This document shows, piece by piece, positions 9,729-19,933 of a stretch of 64,000 bases of DNA. The DNA comes from Bacteroidota bacterium (GTDB taxonomy: Bacteria; Bacteroidota; Bacteroidia; Chitinophagales; JADIYW01). Each line of letters starts with the position of its first letter. Within the stretch, counting starts at the first letter, position 1. The DNA is taken from NCBI GenBank assembly GCA_016705125.1, contig JADIYW010000016.1:1-64000 (forward strand), given 5' to 3'. The notes under the pieces are model-generated. The model searched no databases. It had not been told where the DNA came from and saw nothing but the letters and a program-made list of their open reading frames with translations. The translations under genes were made by a program, and so were the position numbers.

Positions 9729-12200
9729 ATGAAATGGAGGTGTTTGTTTTTTTTGTTTTTTTTAAATCTTGGTTTATGTTTAAGAGCACAGGGTCCTCCA
9801 AGTGGTTTTAATCCTGTAAATGCACCTAAAATAGGAAAAATCAGCGGTTTTATTTTAGATAAAAGTTCTGCTAAGCCAATAGAATACGCAACTGTTACAC
9901 TCTTTAGCCTTAAAGACTCGACTGTAGTAGGTGGGAATATAAGTGATGAAAAGGGTAAATTTGAAATTTCGGAAGTTGGATTTGGTGGCTATGCGCTACG
10001 AATAGAATTGATGGGATTTGAACGCTTGGTAATAAAACCGCTTATTATTAAACCCGACCAATTAATTCAGGATTTAGGCAAATTGGAACTGCTACCTTCC
10101 GGAGTCAACCTGAATGAGATGGTGATAAGTGCTGAAAAAGCGCAAGTTATTAATTCAATAGACAAGCAGGTTTTAATGTAGAAAAGAATATAGTAAGTGA
10201 AGGAGGTACAGCGGCTGATGTATTACAGCAGGTACCCAGTGTAACTGTAGATATTGACGGCAATGTGAGCCTACGTGGAAGCGGAAATATTACCATTTTG
10301 ATTGATGGAAAACCTTCTGGATTAACTGGTGATAGAAGCACCATTTTAAGTCAGATACCTGCCAATTCTATTGAGTCGATTGAGGTAATTACAAACCCTT
10401 CAGCGAAATATGATCCTGAAGGAATGGGAGGTATTATTAATGTTGTTTTGAAAAAAAATAAGAAAATTGGATTTAATGGAAATGTAGGCGTTACTTTGGG
10501 TACAAGAAACAAGTATAATGGAACGATTTCCTTAAATTATAGAAACAAAAAATCAATTTTTTTTCTAATTATAATTATCAGTACAATCAATTCGACAATC
10601 GTTTCACTAGTTTTAGAAAAAATATTTTAAGCGACACCTCATTTGGTTTGATCAAAATAAATTGAGCCAATCAAAGGAAATAATCATTTGCTTAAAGGTG
10701 GAATGGATTTTTATTTAAATGATTATAATACCATTGGATTTTCTACTACTTATGGTTTTAATAAAGAAAGGCAATTAGGGACAAATTTCAACGAATACAC
10801 TGATTTTATGGATGTTCCACAGCAATTTGAAACACGAGCAAATGATGAAAATACGAAAAGTTGGAACATTGATGGTGTAATTGACTATCGAAAGACATTC
10901 AAAAAATGGGACAATCGCTTACTGCTTCTGCTTTGTTTTCACATGCGCCACGCGACAAAAAAGAGTTTTATACTGAAAGAGATTTTGCGAATGGCAGCTT
11001 GGATGTTGCAATAGGCATACCTTTTGTGGAAAATCAATTTATAGTACAACAAATACAAAGTGGTTCTTTGCAAGCCGATTATGTTCATCCATTAAAAAGG
11101 GAAAAATTGAAACTGGCTATCGGTCAAACATAAGATTAATTGATATAAACTTAAATATTTTAGAACTTGATACTGTTGTAAATCAATTTGTTAAAAGCGA
11201 ATTAAAAGCAGTCATTTCAGATATTTGGAACAAATACATGCGGTGTATGGGCAGTATAGCAACACCATCAAAAAGTTTGGTTACCAAGTAGGACTAAGAT
11301 TAGAAGCAGCTTTAGTAAAAGGAGAATTGCTCGACTCAAATGCAGTAAATAAACAGCAATATTATACGCCGTTTCAACGTTAAATATGAATTATAAATTA
11401 AAGAAAGACCAAGAAGTTTCTTTGGGTTATAGTAGGAGAGTGAATCGACCTGGAGTACAGGAATTGAATCCTGCAGGGATTTTGGTGACCCACTAAATAT
11501 TAGAATTGGAAACCCTAAATTAAAACCTGAATTTATCAATTCGATTAATGCAGGTTACCAGAAAAATTGGGAAAAGGCTAATATTGTTGCTTCTTTATTT
11601 ATGATGCAAAAGCAAAATGGATTTATGCGTGTTAGAACGGTAGACACAACTTCAAATATTTCCTATGTTACCAATATAAATTTGACCAAAAGTATTAATT
11701 ATGGATTAGATTTTAATAGTAAATTCAATATCGCTAAATGGTGGAATTTAAATTTGGGTGGAACGGTTTTTCAGTCGAAAGTAGCAGCCAATGTGGCCTT
11801 AAATGCATTTGAAAGAAAAATACCAGTTGGACGATAAAGGCCATTTCCACCATGACTGTTTGGGATAATATGAGCATTCAATTTTCGTATAATGTACAAG
11901 GACCAATTGTGATACCACAAGGAAAATAAAATTAGTGCAAGGCTTAGATATTGCAGTTAAAAAGATTTTTTGAAAAAGAAGAATTTGTCTGTTAATATTA
12001 GAGTTACGGATGTATTTGATACAAGGCAGTTTGCAATTGACTTAGAAGATCCTACTTTTTGCGCAAAAGTTTTAGCTTTAAAAGAGAAACATTAGTAGGC
12101 TATATTGGGGTAAGTTATGGGTTTGGAGAGGCAGATAAATCAGCAAAATTTCAGAAGAAGGGGAATGGAACAAGCGCCAATGGATGTGCCAATGTTCTAA
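9729..12200 (+). pseudogene. outer-membrane beta-barrel protein (CarboxypepD_reg + plug + barrel, TonB-receptor-like), frameshifted
   Basis: Signal peptide MKWRCLFFLFFLNLGLCLRAQ, then an N-terminal carboxypeptidase-regulatory-like domain (ISGFILDKSSAKPIEYATVTLF ... residues 35-120). A plug-like domain in a second frame follows: GGTAADVLQQVPSVTVDIDGNVSLRGS, then ILIDGKPSGL and AKYDPEGMGGIINVVLKK. The barrel continues in pieces past 10.6 kb, for example GYIGVSYGFGE near 12.1 kb. It probably ends in a Met/Pro-rich tail (RGMEQAPMDVPMF) at TAA 12198-12200. At least eight frame changes are needed. This architecture is the outer-membrane beta-barrel family of Bacteroidota related to TonB-dependent receptors; the ligand is unknown. 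Confidence 0.7.
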
Positions 12201-12218
12201 TTTACTTATTTCTATTCT

Positions 12219-12978
12219 TTACATATATTTGTTTGGAGTTGCCTTTGCGGCATCTCTTTCTTCAAAGTCAAATTTATTTAATCCTTTCACCAATGCAAAT
12301 AATTTGGGGTAACCATAATTTCGAGCATCGAAATCTGGTTTTCTTTTAATTAAAAAATTGCCTAAATCTCCAAGGAATGCCCAACCATTTTCATCGGCAA
12401 TGTCATTTATACTTTCAGTAATTAGTTTTAAAATATCACGGTTTATATTTGAAATTGGTGCTTCTTTTTTGTTGTTTTTTTGTCGGCTTGGCTGTTTTTT
12501 ATCTAGTATAATGGATTCCTTTTCAGGTTTTTCGTCCTTAGGAATTATTTCCAACATAAATAAATTTGTCGCATGCTGCAATAAATGGTGCTAGGGTTTT
12601 GCGTTCGCCCACTCCAAAAACGACCATGCTTGATTCGCGCAGTCGGGTAGCTAATTTTGTAAAGTCACTATCCGACGATATAATGCAAAAACCATCTACT
12701 TTTCCAGTGTACAATATGTCCATTGCATCAATAATCATTGCTGAGTCGGTAGCATTTTTGCCAGTGGTATAGCTGTATTGCTGTACTGGATTAATGGCAT
12801 TTTCTAATAATACGCCTTTCCAGCCCGAAACAGTAGGTTTTGTCCAGTCGGCATAAATCCGTTTGAAAGTAGGTGTGCCATATTTGGCTATTTCTTCCAA
12901 AATTCCTTTTATATTTGAATAAGGCACATTGTCAGCATCAATTAGTACTGCAAATTTTAAATCTTTTGTTTGATTCAT
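12219..12978 (-). CDS. NYN domain plus OST-HTH/LOTUS protein, frameshifted near 12550
   Basis: The N-terminal half (FAVLIDADNVPYSNIKGILEEI, GFCIISSDSDFTKLATRLRES, FGVGERKT) is a NYN/LabA-type PIN-like nuclease fold with the acidic residues in DADN and SDSDF. The first frame ends after ACDKFIYV. The second frame resumes as EIIPKDEKPEKE and gives an OST-HTH/LOTUS RNA-binding domain (LKLITESINDIADENGWAFLGDLGNFLIKRKPDFDARNYGYPKL). One base change near 12550 restores a 250-residue protein of normal length. Likely role: RNA binding or cleavage; the target is unknown. It is the last gene of a minus-strand group with Dabb and DUF4919, 28 bases after the latter. Confidence 0.75.
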
Positions 12979-13006
12979 TTTTTTGTTTGAGGGAGATTGT
13001 TTTTTT

Positions 13007-13676
13007 TTATTTGTTAGTAAATCGGGTTGGAGCAGTATTAAAATAAAGCACTTTCAATCCCAGATCATTTGTTTTTAAATTGAATTTTTCACAATCATTT
13101 ACTATAGATTGTTTGTCTTTTCTTACTTCTAAATCTGTTAATATTTCGTATTCATCATTTCCATTTATTACTACATAAGCAGTGGCTTCGGATTCTCCAT
13201 CGCCACTATTTTTAATGGTTTGGATAAGCGGAATCATTAGTCGGTAGTAATTCCAAAATATAGGGTCGTTTTTGGTATAATTTCCACAAAGGGCTACTTT
13301 GTGTATAAGCGAAAGATTCATTGGATTCTCTTTTACACCTAATACTCCAAAAGGGATTGCTTCTGCAAACTTATTTTCTTTGTATAAATCTAAAAATTTC
13401 GATTCATTTTCGGTTTCATCTTTGGGTTGATAGAAGGGTTGAAAAACAGCACCATAATACAATAACTTAAACTCATGAGGTGTTAAAGTGTCATAGTCAA
13501 ATTGAGGCACATCTTGAAAGTTAAAATATTTTACCAATAAACTGTCATAATAAAAAGGAGAAGCAGCATTATTGGTTTCTAATTTTTATTGAATCAAAGT
13601 CAATGTTTGAAATTCTTTGGCCAAAACTGGTAAGGAAACAAGCGCACAATAAAATTAATAATATATTTTTTTTCAT
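13007..13676 (-). CDS. DUF4919 secreted protein, one frameshift near 13585
   Basis: The start ATG at 13676 gives a signal peptide MKKNILLILLCACFLTSFGQ followed by RISNIDFDSIK. A base change near 13585 joins this to LETNNAASPFYYDSLLVKYFN and on to the long second frame. The DUF4919 core is visible (LTPHEFKLLYYGAVFQPFYQP, AIPFGVLGVKENPMNLSLIHKVALCG, TAYVVINGNDEYEILTDLEV). The family is a Bacteroidota periplasmic or surface protein of unknown function. It begins 2 bases after the Dabb gene, so the two are probably co-transcribed. Confidence 0.75.
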
Positions 13677-13678
13677 TT

Positions 13679-13995
13679 TTAATCTTTTCTTTCTACGTAA
13701 TAATCGATACAAATTCGTTCTTGGGTATAATGTTTAATGATTTTTCCAACAGATAAATGGTCTGGGTGTTTTGATAAATTAGTAGCGAATCCATAGAATC
13801 AAATTCAGTATATAAGCTAATTTGATGGTTTTCCATTGGGGCATTCAATGCATTAAATCCAACTTCTATTTTGAGTATTTCTGGTATTGATTTTGTTAAA
13901 TGCTCCAATCCATCTTTTATTTTTTTTGCACCTTCCTGTTGCTCAATTTCAGATAAATCGGACTTAAAATTCCATAAAACAATATGAACTAGCAT
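13679..13995 (-). CDS. Dabb (stress-responsive A/B barrel) protein, one frameshift near 13755
   Basis: Small ferredoxin-like alpha/beta barrel protein. It begins MLVHIVLWNFK with the usual core (ILKIEVGFNAL, ISLYTEFDSMDSLLIYQ). As read, the frame ends in IPKNEFVSIIT, unlike the family. One missing base in the AAAACACCC stretch (about 13760) converts the end to NHPDHLSVGKIIKHYTQ then ERICIDYYVERKD, the normal C-terminus, with TAA at 13679-13681. This is among the clearest cases of a single-base error in the window. Function of the family: small stress-associated or cyclase-like barrels; substrate unknown. Confidence 0.8.
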
Positions 13996-14077
13996 TTTTA
14001 ATGTGAAAAATAATTAGAAGGTTTGTACTTTTCACCTTATTGGCATTTTTTTGCTTTTTTAATAAAATATATAACCA

Positions 14078-14782
14078 ATGAATACCTTTTATTTATTTGT
14101 TTGCCTCCTGTTTTTATCTTTTTGTGGTTTCTCGCAGAATGAACCACGGATAAAAAACATGAACCAAACCACCTATAATGCTTTGGTAAAAGTTAAACTG
14201 GGCTTGGGTTTAAATCCTTTGGGGCAAATAAATGCAGAGGAAATTTGTAGAGCTATGTATAAGGATAGAAAATTGGATTCTGCAGAGGCTAAATTAGTAG
14301 AGCTTTTTGGAACTTATGATGCCAAATTTTATGTAGAACCAAAAGTTAAAAACGCTAAATTTCCACAAGTTTTTTTTAATAATTCTGCACCTAAACCAAC
14401 AAAGGAGGTGTTTTTGTGGTTTGGCAATCGGATGAAATTAAAAGAACCAACTGATACTTTAGCAAATAAATTATTTTTTGATGAAGGCAATACCGTGCCA
14501 AATGATTTGATTAAATTGATAAATGGTTCTGGAAATGATTATAAAATAGCACAAGCCGCTATTTATCAATATTTAAAATACTATTTACAGTTTTCAAATA
14601 AAACAGAGAAATTCGCCTTGTTTAGAGACAAAATAGGCAGTTTATTTTTTGCATTCTCGGTATTGCCAAGCAAGGATTTTAAATCGGCTATGGTTTTAAC
14701 CCACCAAGTAGCTGATACATTAAATAAAGAAAATGGAAATAAGATTCCTTTGGATATTTATGATTGGATTTTGAAAATCTAA
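14078..14782 (+). CDS. secreted protein of unknown function, 234 residues
   Basis: Signal peptide MNTFYLFVCLLFLSFCGFSQ, then a soluble, mainly helical-looking domain (NPLGQINAEEICRAMYKDRKLDSAEAKLVELFG; YKIAQAAIYQYLKYYLQFSNKTEKFALFRDKIGSL). No family recognised and no catalytic motif seen. It is divergent from the Dabb gene across 82 bases and stands alone before the 133-base gap that precedes the RCC1 cluster. Confidence 0.75.
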   Translation: MNTFYLFVCLLFLSFCGFSQNEPRIKNMNQTTYNALVKVKLGLGLNPLGQINAEEICRAMYKDRKLDSAEAKLVELFGTYDAKFYVEPKVKNAKFPQVFFNNSAPKPTKEVFLWFGNRMKLKEPTDTLANKLFFDEGNTVPNDLIKLINGSGNDYKIAQAAIYQYLKYYLQFSNKTEKFALFRDKIGSLFFAFSVLPSKDFKSAMVLTHQVADTLNKENGNKIPLDIYDWILKI

Positions 14783-14824
14783 ATTCTTTTTTGATTAAAA
14801 AAATATAATCAGTGTTTTTAATTT

Positions 14825-14870
14825 ACCGATTACTAATTAAATCGGTTGAATACTAATTAGATTACTTATT
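14825..14870. repeat. stem-loop and ACTAATTA words before RCC1 cluster
   Basis: ACCGAT/ATCGGT (14825-14830 and 14841-14846) form a 6-bp stem around TACTAATTAA. The word AATACTAATTA follows directly and the block recurs in looser form at 19841-19870 and 60610-60657. No gene lies in 14783-14915. Confidence 0.35.
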
Positions 14871-14915
14871 GGAGTAATATTTATTTATTTTTAAACTCGT
14901 ATTTAAAAATAACTT

Positions 14916-16017
14916 ATGCTCAAGAAAATAGTTTGTTTAATTAGTATTGTTTTTGTTTTTTATAAGTTGTAAGCAAGATATTGATGTTATTAATCAATTT
15001 TTTACAAATAAAAACGTTGAAGCTGGCTTTTCCACATCCTATATAATTCGAACAGATAAAACGCTTTGGGCTTGTGGCTCAAATGATTGGGGTCAGTTTG
15101 GAAACGGAAACTATATAAGTGGTTTAAATTTTATAAAAATTGCCGATAGTGTAATTCAAGTTTCTGGTGGTTATAATCATACATTTATAATTAAAGAAGA
15201 CAATACTTTATGGGTTACTGGCAATAATTTAAACGGGGAATTAGGTATTGATGATTCTGTAAATGTTAAAATTAATATTTTTACTAAAGCAACTGATAGT
15301 GTAAAAAGCATCAGTTGTAGCAATGATTTTTCCTTTATTTTGAAAACGGATAATACCCTTTGGGCAACAGGATTTAATGGCGAAGGACAATTGGGAACTG
15401 GAAACAATGGATTATCTTATAAATTTATTAAAGTTGCGGAAAATATAAAGACAGTATCAGCAGGTATTTTACATACTTTAATTGTCGACAATTCAGGCAA
15501 TTTATTAGCTACTGGTTATAATGGATTTGGTCAATTTGGGAATGGAATGAGAGGCAATTCTAATTCTTTTATTCAAGTTACAGACAATGTAAAGGCAGTA
15601 TCGGCTGGAAATTCGCATAGTTTGATAATTAAAAATGATAATACTTTGTGGGTTGCTGGCAATAATTCAAAAGGTGCAATTGGCACAGGAGATGATGAAA
15701 GTGTACGCTCTTTTTTGAAAATTGCTGATAATATTCGATTTATTAGTACTAAGCAAAGTACTTCATTTTATATCAATTTTACAAACGAACTTTGGGGAAC
15801 AGGCGCAAATACACTTGGGCAGCTGGGTGACACAACGAATAGTAATGTATTAGAGTTTAAAAAAATATTTACTAATATTTCAGACGTTTCTACTAATTAT
15901 TATCATACCATTATAAAAAATACAAACGATACTATATTTACAACGGGTAAAAACGATGTAGGAAGATTAGGTGATGGCACAACAAATAACAAGAATTATT
16001 TTAGTCCTGTTTTTTAA
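14916..16017 (+). CDS. RCC1-repeat lipoprotein, one frameshift near 14945
   Basis: The ATG at 14916 gives MLKKIVCLISI. A one-base change in the T-rich run at 14947-14960 joins it to FLFFISCKQDIDV, completing a lipoprotein signal with lipobox FISC. About seven RCC1 blades follow, each with a pattern like TLWACGSNDWGQFGNGN and VKSISCSNDFSFILKTDNTLW, giving one beta-propeller (residues about 30-365). RCC1 propellers are protein-interaction platforms. No enzyme domain is attached. It is the first gene of a cluster of closely spaced plus-strand genes to about 19.8 kb, 11 bases before the next. Likely surface or periplasmic-side lipoprotein; partner unknown. Confidence 0.8.
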
Positions 16018-16028
16018 AAATAAATAAA

Positions 16029-16913
16029 ATGAAAAAAATACTTTCTTTTTTAATTGTATTCAATTTTATATGCTTTTTCACTTCAAAAGCAAGTAATTTG
16101 GATATTATTGGCAATGTTTCTGTAGAAACGAATTATTATTACGAAGGAGCAAAAGGCATTAGGGTAACATATAGATACAATTTTTTATCACTAGAGGAAG
16201 AGCATCATGATGATACTTTACTCAATAATTGTATTTTCTACATAAAAACGACGCTTTCAGAAAATGGAAATTTTGTAGAACCAGCAAATGGCTATGGTAG
16301 CGTAACAAATAGCAGTGGAGATTTGGAATTTATAATCACCTTACAAGGTAGGCAAACGCAAGCCTCAAAATTCGATAAAGATGTATCACAGTTTATACCT
16401 TATGCGGCACTGCAACTAAGTGAAGGAAGTCATACTATTGTGGTACATGCTGAGATAAGTGGAACAGATGCAACTGGTTTTTTACACCAACAAAAGGTAG
16501 AAGAGAAGGATATAATTTTTAAAAAACCTGCTACAAAATTATTTACTATGAATATTGATTTTGTAGAAGTGCAAACCCTAAATTCAAATGGACAAGCTTG
16601 GGATTATGCTATTTTTAAAACAGATGCGCCCGATGTTGGAATTAATATTTTAGTTGGTAATACATCGGTTTGGAAAAGCAATGTAAATGATACCTATATG
16701 TTTGCTGTTGGATCCAATTCAAAAAATATTAATTTCACTATTTCTGAAAATGATAAAGTTGCCTTGTTAATTCAAGATATAGATATCATGATTCATGATT
16801 TTGTGGCTAAATGGTTTTTCTCTACAAGCAATAAAAAGGATGGCTTGTTTTCAACTTATAATACAGCAAAAGGAAATATAAAATCATGTAGTTTAAATTT
16901 TAAAATTGAATAA
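16029..16913 (+). CDS. secreted protein of unknown function, 294 residues
   Basis: Signal peptide MKKILSFLIVFNFICFFTSKAS. The first half looks like a beta-sandwich (GAKGIRVTYRYNFLSLE ... SEGSHTIVVHAEISGTDATGF). The second half from about residue 175 (MNIDFVEVQTLNSNGQAWDYAIFKTDAPDVGINILVGN, then NISENDKVALLIQDIDIMIHDFVAKW) resembles a C2-like beta-sandwich. No known catalytic motif. It overlaps the next gene by 8 bases, so the two are probably translationally coupled. Located in the RCC1 cluster. Confidence 0.75.
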   Translation: MKKILSFLIVFNFICFFTSKASNLDIIGNVSVETNYYYEGAKGIRVTYRYNFLSLEEEHHDDTLLNNCIFYIKTTLSENGNFVEPANGYGSVTNSSGDLEFIITLQGRQTQASKFDKDVSQFIPYAALQLSEGSHTIVVHAEISGTDATGFLHQQKVEEKDIIFKKPATKLFTMNIDFVEVQTLNSNGQAWDYAIFKTDAPDVGINILVGNTSVWKSNVNDTYMFAVGSNSKNINFTISENDKVALLIQDIDIMIHDFVAKWFFSTSNKKDGLFSTYNTAKGNIKSCSLNFKIE

Positions 16914-17415
16914 TTTAAAAGAAATATTACCCTTAATTCTGAAACAGCCAATAGAAATTGAGTATAGTCAACATTTTACTATGACTCAGAAAATTGCTGG
17001 GTTTATTTTGTTCTCATTTTTTATATTTCTTGGAGGTTCTATTTTTTTAAATGGATTAGAAGAAGAAGAAAATAGGTTATACTACATACTTTTTGGTATA
17101 CTTTTATGTGCTATTCCGTTTATATTATATTTAATAATTATAAATTCAAAAAATAAATCTATTGTGTTTTTGGATAAAGATAGTGTAATTTTAAAAAACA
17201 ATAAAAAGTATAATTGGAACGATTTACATAGGATAACTTATCATACTTCTTTATATGCAAGAAATGAAAATGAAAGATACGTTTCAATAGAATTTATTTT
17301 CAAAAATGGTAGTGCATTTGCGCCATATAGTGGAAATACTTTTTTAAATATTTTAAATATTGCAGCGCAATTACCAGTTCCGAAAAATGAATTAGCCACT
17401 ACACGTTTTAAATAA
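16906..17415 (+). CDS. two-helix membrane protein with PH-like tail, TTG start
   Basis: 169 residues. The reading frame begins at TTG inside the end of the upstream gene (the overlap contains TTGAATAA). This gives NNLKEILPLILKQPIEIEYS before two transmembrane segments (IAGFILFSFFIFLGGSIFL; YYILFGILLCAIPFILYLIII). The next in-frame ATG at 16981 would remove the cytoplasmic N-part and start right at the first helix, so TTG is preferred. The C-terminal domain (SIVFLDKDSVILKNNKKYNWNDLHRI...SIEFIFKNGSAF) looks like a bacterial PH domain. Function unknown. Confidence 0.65.
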   Translation: MNNLKEILPLILKQPIEIEYSQHFTMTQKIAGFILFSFFIFLGGSIFLNGLEEEENRLYYILFGILLCAIPFILYLIIINSKNKSIVFLDKDSVILKNNKKYNWNDLHRITYHTSLYARNENERYVSIEFIFKNGSAFAPYSGNTFLNILNIAAQLPVPKNELATTRFK

Positions 17416-17443
17416 ATTATTAACCAAACTAAACTCAATTTAA

Positions 17444-18010
17444 ATGAAAACATTCAAAAAAATAGCATTTGTTTTTGTGCTTTTTGCAAGTATTTCCTGC
17501 AAAAAAGAAACTACAGAATCAAACGATTTAACTATCGAAGATCGAGTTGTCAATATTGTTTTAGATAGCAGTGGAAATTCAAATAATAAACTTATTGATT
17601 TGGATGATGATGGAATAAATGATTTCAATATATTCAGTACTTTACCAAGTTTAAATAAAAATAATTCTGATGTTGGTGTTAATGGATTAGCTGATTATGA
17701 ATTTTCAACCGAAGCTCAATCACCAGTGAGCAATAAAATAAAAACTTTTGCTGAAGCTACATCTATCAATTCAGCATCTGGAACTTGGAATAGTTTGGCT
17801 TCTTTTTATATAAATCTTGATGGTGTGAGTGGCTATCCAGTAGGTATCAATGAGCAAGGTGATAAATTGATTGGCTTTAGAGTTAAAGATGGTGTTTCCG
17901 TTTATTATGGTTGGATGAAAGTAAATGTAACTAGTGGTCATAAGCTCACAATTAAAGAATATGCATTAAATACGATTGCAAATACAGCAATTTTAGCTGG
18001 TGCTAAATAA
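17444..18010 (+). CDS. lipoprotein with YGWM/IKEYA tail, paralogue 1
   Basis: 188-residue lipoprotein (MKTFKKIAFVFVLFASISC). The sequence holds a D-rich loop LDDDGINDFNIF and a C-terminal module VYYGWMKVNVTSGHKLTIKEYALNTIANTAILAG. The same module ends the next gene. This GWM...I.EYA...A.T.I.AG pattern is a recurrent C-terminal module of exported Bacteroidota proteins; its function is not known to me. The gene is 28 bases after the PH-like gene and 15 before its paralogue. Confidence 0.75.
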   Translation: MKTFKKIAFVFVLFASISCKKETTESNDLTIEDRVVNIVLDSSGNSNNKLIDLDDDGINDFNIFSTLPSLNKNNSDVGVNGLADYEFSTEAQSPVSNKIKTFAEATSINSASGTWNSLASFYINLDGVSGYPVGINEQGDKLIGFRVKDGVSVYYGWMKVNVTSGHKLTIKEYALNTIANTAILAGAK

Positions 18011-18025
18011 TAAAAAACTAAAATT

Positions 18026-18607
18026 ATGAAAAGAATACAATTTTACGTAATACTGTTTCTGATCAGTTCATTAATAGCGTGCAAGAAGGAAGAAGCAAAC
18101 AATCCTGATATTGATGATGTAATTTTGAATTATTCTGCTGAAAATAAGAATATAACAGAAGAAGGTACTTTTTTTGATTTAAATATTGACAATGAAGGAT
18201 TTTGGGATTTTAGGTTTTTTATCTCAAATCCTAATGATGATCCTAATCAACACAGTATAAGTTTAAGTGTAATAGATGCTAAATATCAATTTCTAATTTA
18301 TACTCCAGATGATGCTTTTTCAATTAAAAAAATTGAAAAAGGTGTAATAATAAATCCGAGCAGCTCAATTTGGAGAGGTGGCGATAATATTTTGATGTAT
18401 CATTATTTTATTTCTGGCGACAATATATACAATTACGGTTTTTCAGATATTGGCGAACAATACATTGCATTTCGCAAAAAAAATAGTGGAGGTGGATATT
18501 TCTATGGTTGGATGCTTGTAAATATTGAACACGGTGAAAAAATAACGATTAAAGAATATGCATTGCATAAAATTGCTGATACGCCAATTATGGCAGGTGA
18601 AAAATAA
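18026..18607 (+). CDS. lipoprotein with YGWM/IKEYA tail, paralogue 2
   Basis: 193-residue lipoprotein (MKRIQFYVILFLISSLIAC). It shares with the preceding gene the overall plan: a lipobox, a D/N-rich first third (LNIDNEGFWDFRFF) and the tail YGWMLVNIEHGEKITIKEYALHKIADTPIMAG. The middle has diverged strongly. A tandem duplication followed by divergence is the simplest history. No catalytic motif seen. Confidence 0.75.
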   Translation: MKRIQFYVILFLISSLIACKKEEANNPDIDDVILNYSAENKNITEEGTFFDLNIDNEGFWDFRFFISNPNDDPNQHSISLSVIDAKYQFLIYTPDDAFSIKKIEKGVIINPSSSIWRGGDNILMYHYFISGDNIYNYGFSDIGEQYIAFRKKNSGGGYFYGWMLVNIEHGEKITIKEYALHKIADTPIMAGEK

Positions 18608-18618
18608 ATTTTAAAACT

Positions 18619-19128
18619 ATGGCACTTATTATTATTTCTGTTATTGTAATCCTAATTACTGCATTATTTCTAATTATTGGAGGTAAAATTCGAGACAAGT
18701 TTGAATTTGATAAATCAAAAGATGAGGTTGTTGTTGAAGTAAACGATTCAGTAAAATTATTAAGAAAAAATAATGCAACTGAATATACAGATGGGATTTT
18801 GTATCTTACAAATAAACGATTTGTATTTTTTAAATTCAAATATAACTGGTTAGGAATAATACCTTTTATTGGAGGGGCATTTATTTCGATTTTTATAGAT
18901 AAGCATATTTATTTTGAGTTGCCATTACACCAAATAAAACATTTTACTTATAAGCCTAAAATTACTTATCACAATAATAGAGTAGGAGAACAAGAAGGCT
19001 TAACAACTATTTATACAACACTTGGTGAGGAATTCGGATTTGATATTTTTGTATTAGGAATGGCACAAAATAAGGTGCCCGAAATTCTATTGCAATTAGA
19101 AAAACAATTGAAAAAAAAAGACATTTAA
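18619..19128 (+). CDS. membrane-anchored GRAM/PH-like protein
   Basis: 169 residues. One N-terminal transmembrane helix (LIIISVIVILITALFLIIGG) precedes a GRAM/PH-like beta domain. The segment GILYLTNKRFVFFKFKYNWLGIIPF is the typical L-T-N-x-R-F/L-x-F strand pair, followed by YFELPLHQIKHFTYKPKITYHNN. Such domains bind lipids or serve as scaffolds; here this is inference. It starts 11 bases after the second lipoprotein. The cluster contains a second PH-like membrane protein at 16.9 kb of the same length. Confidence 0.7.
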   Translation: MALIIISVIVILITALFLIIGGKIRDKFEFDKSKDEVVVEVNDSVKLLRKNNATEYTDGILYLTNKRFVFFKFKYNWLGIIPFIGGAFISIFIDKHIYFELPLHQIKHFTYKPKITYHNNRVGEQEGLTTIYTTLGEEFGFDIFVLGMAQNKVPEILLQLEKQLKKKDI

Positions 19129-19152
19129 TAATGAAATTTATTAATAACTAAA

Positions 19153-19800
19153 ATGGAGATTTCAAATAAAGCAAAGTTTATTTTATTCATTTTATCGCTA
19201 TTTTTTTTTCAAATTACCACTGCACAAATTTTCAAATTAGATAGCATTAAAAATTTTATTGTCGAATCAACAAAATTAAATGCCAAAATTGATTATTATA
19301 TAGTCAATGATACATTGAATGGATTATACGATGCTAATTTTATTTGTGTAGATAATGTTTTATATCCCACTCTTTTTTCTAAGGAAAAATTAAAAGATTT
19401 TTTGATTTTAGGAAAAATATCTCTATTGGGCGAAATTAAAAACAAACTAGTTATTTATAAAAATCAAGAAATAAATGTGAAATATATTGAAATTAGAAAC
19501 ACAAATATTTTATTTCTTTTAAAGCCAAATGAATTGTATATAGTCGAATTTTATGGTGAAATGGATAGTTTTTTTGAGCAAAAAAATAGAGTCTTTAATC
19601 ATAATTCTAATAATAGTAAAATTGATTATTGTCAAGTTATTTTTCAACTAGAAACATTTTTCGGCAAATTTGAAAAAGACGCCTATGATGATAGAAAATT
19701 ATGTGAATCAGCTTCAAATCTAGATTTGAATGTCAATGAAGAAAGTAGATTTTTTATTTATAAAATTCCAGTACAAAACTTTAATTTGAAATATCAATAA
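19153..19800 (+). CDS. secreted protein of unknown function, 215 residues
   Basis: N-terminal hydrophobic signal (MEISNKAKFILFILSLFFFQITTAQ). The mature part is rich in beta-strand-like alternation (NKLVIYKNQEINVKYIEIRNTNILFLLKPNELYIVEFYGEMDSF) and has a Cys near residue 160. No family recognised. It is the last gene of the tight cluster begun by the RCC1 lipoprotein; the next gene follows after 133 bases containing AATACTAAT words at 19842-19850 and 19862-19870. Confidence 0.7.
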   Translation: MEISNKAKFILFILSLFFFQITTAQIFKLDSIKNFIVESTKLNAKIDYYIVNDTLNGLYDANFICVDNVLYPTLFSKEKLKDFLILGKISLLGEIKNKLVIYKNQEINVKYIEIRNTNILFLLKPNELYIVEFYGEMDSFFEQKNRVFNHNSNNSKIDYCQVIFQLETFFGKFEKDAYDDRKLCESASNLDLNVNEESRFFIYKIPVQNFNLKYQ

Positions 19801-19933
19801 AATGGTAAAGATGAAATTGAGGGATTATTTGTTTTTTACCAAATACTAATTATTAATGCAGAATACTAATTTAAATATGGTTTTTACTTAATATGATTTA
19901 CTTTTCATATTATTAAACAAAAAAAGCAACAAT

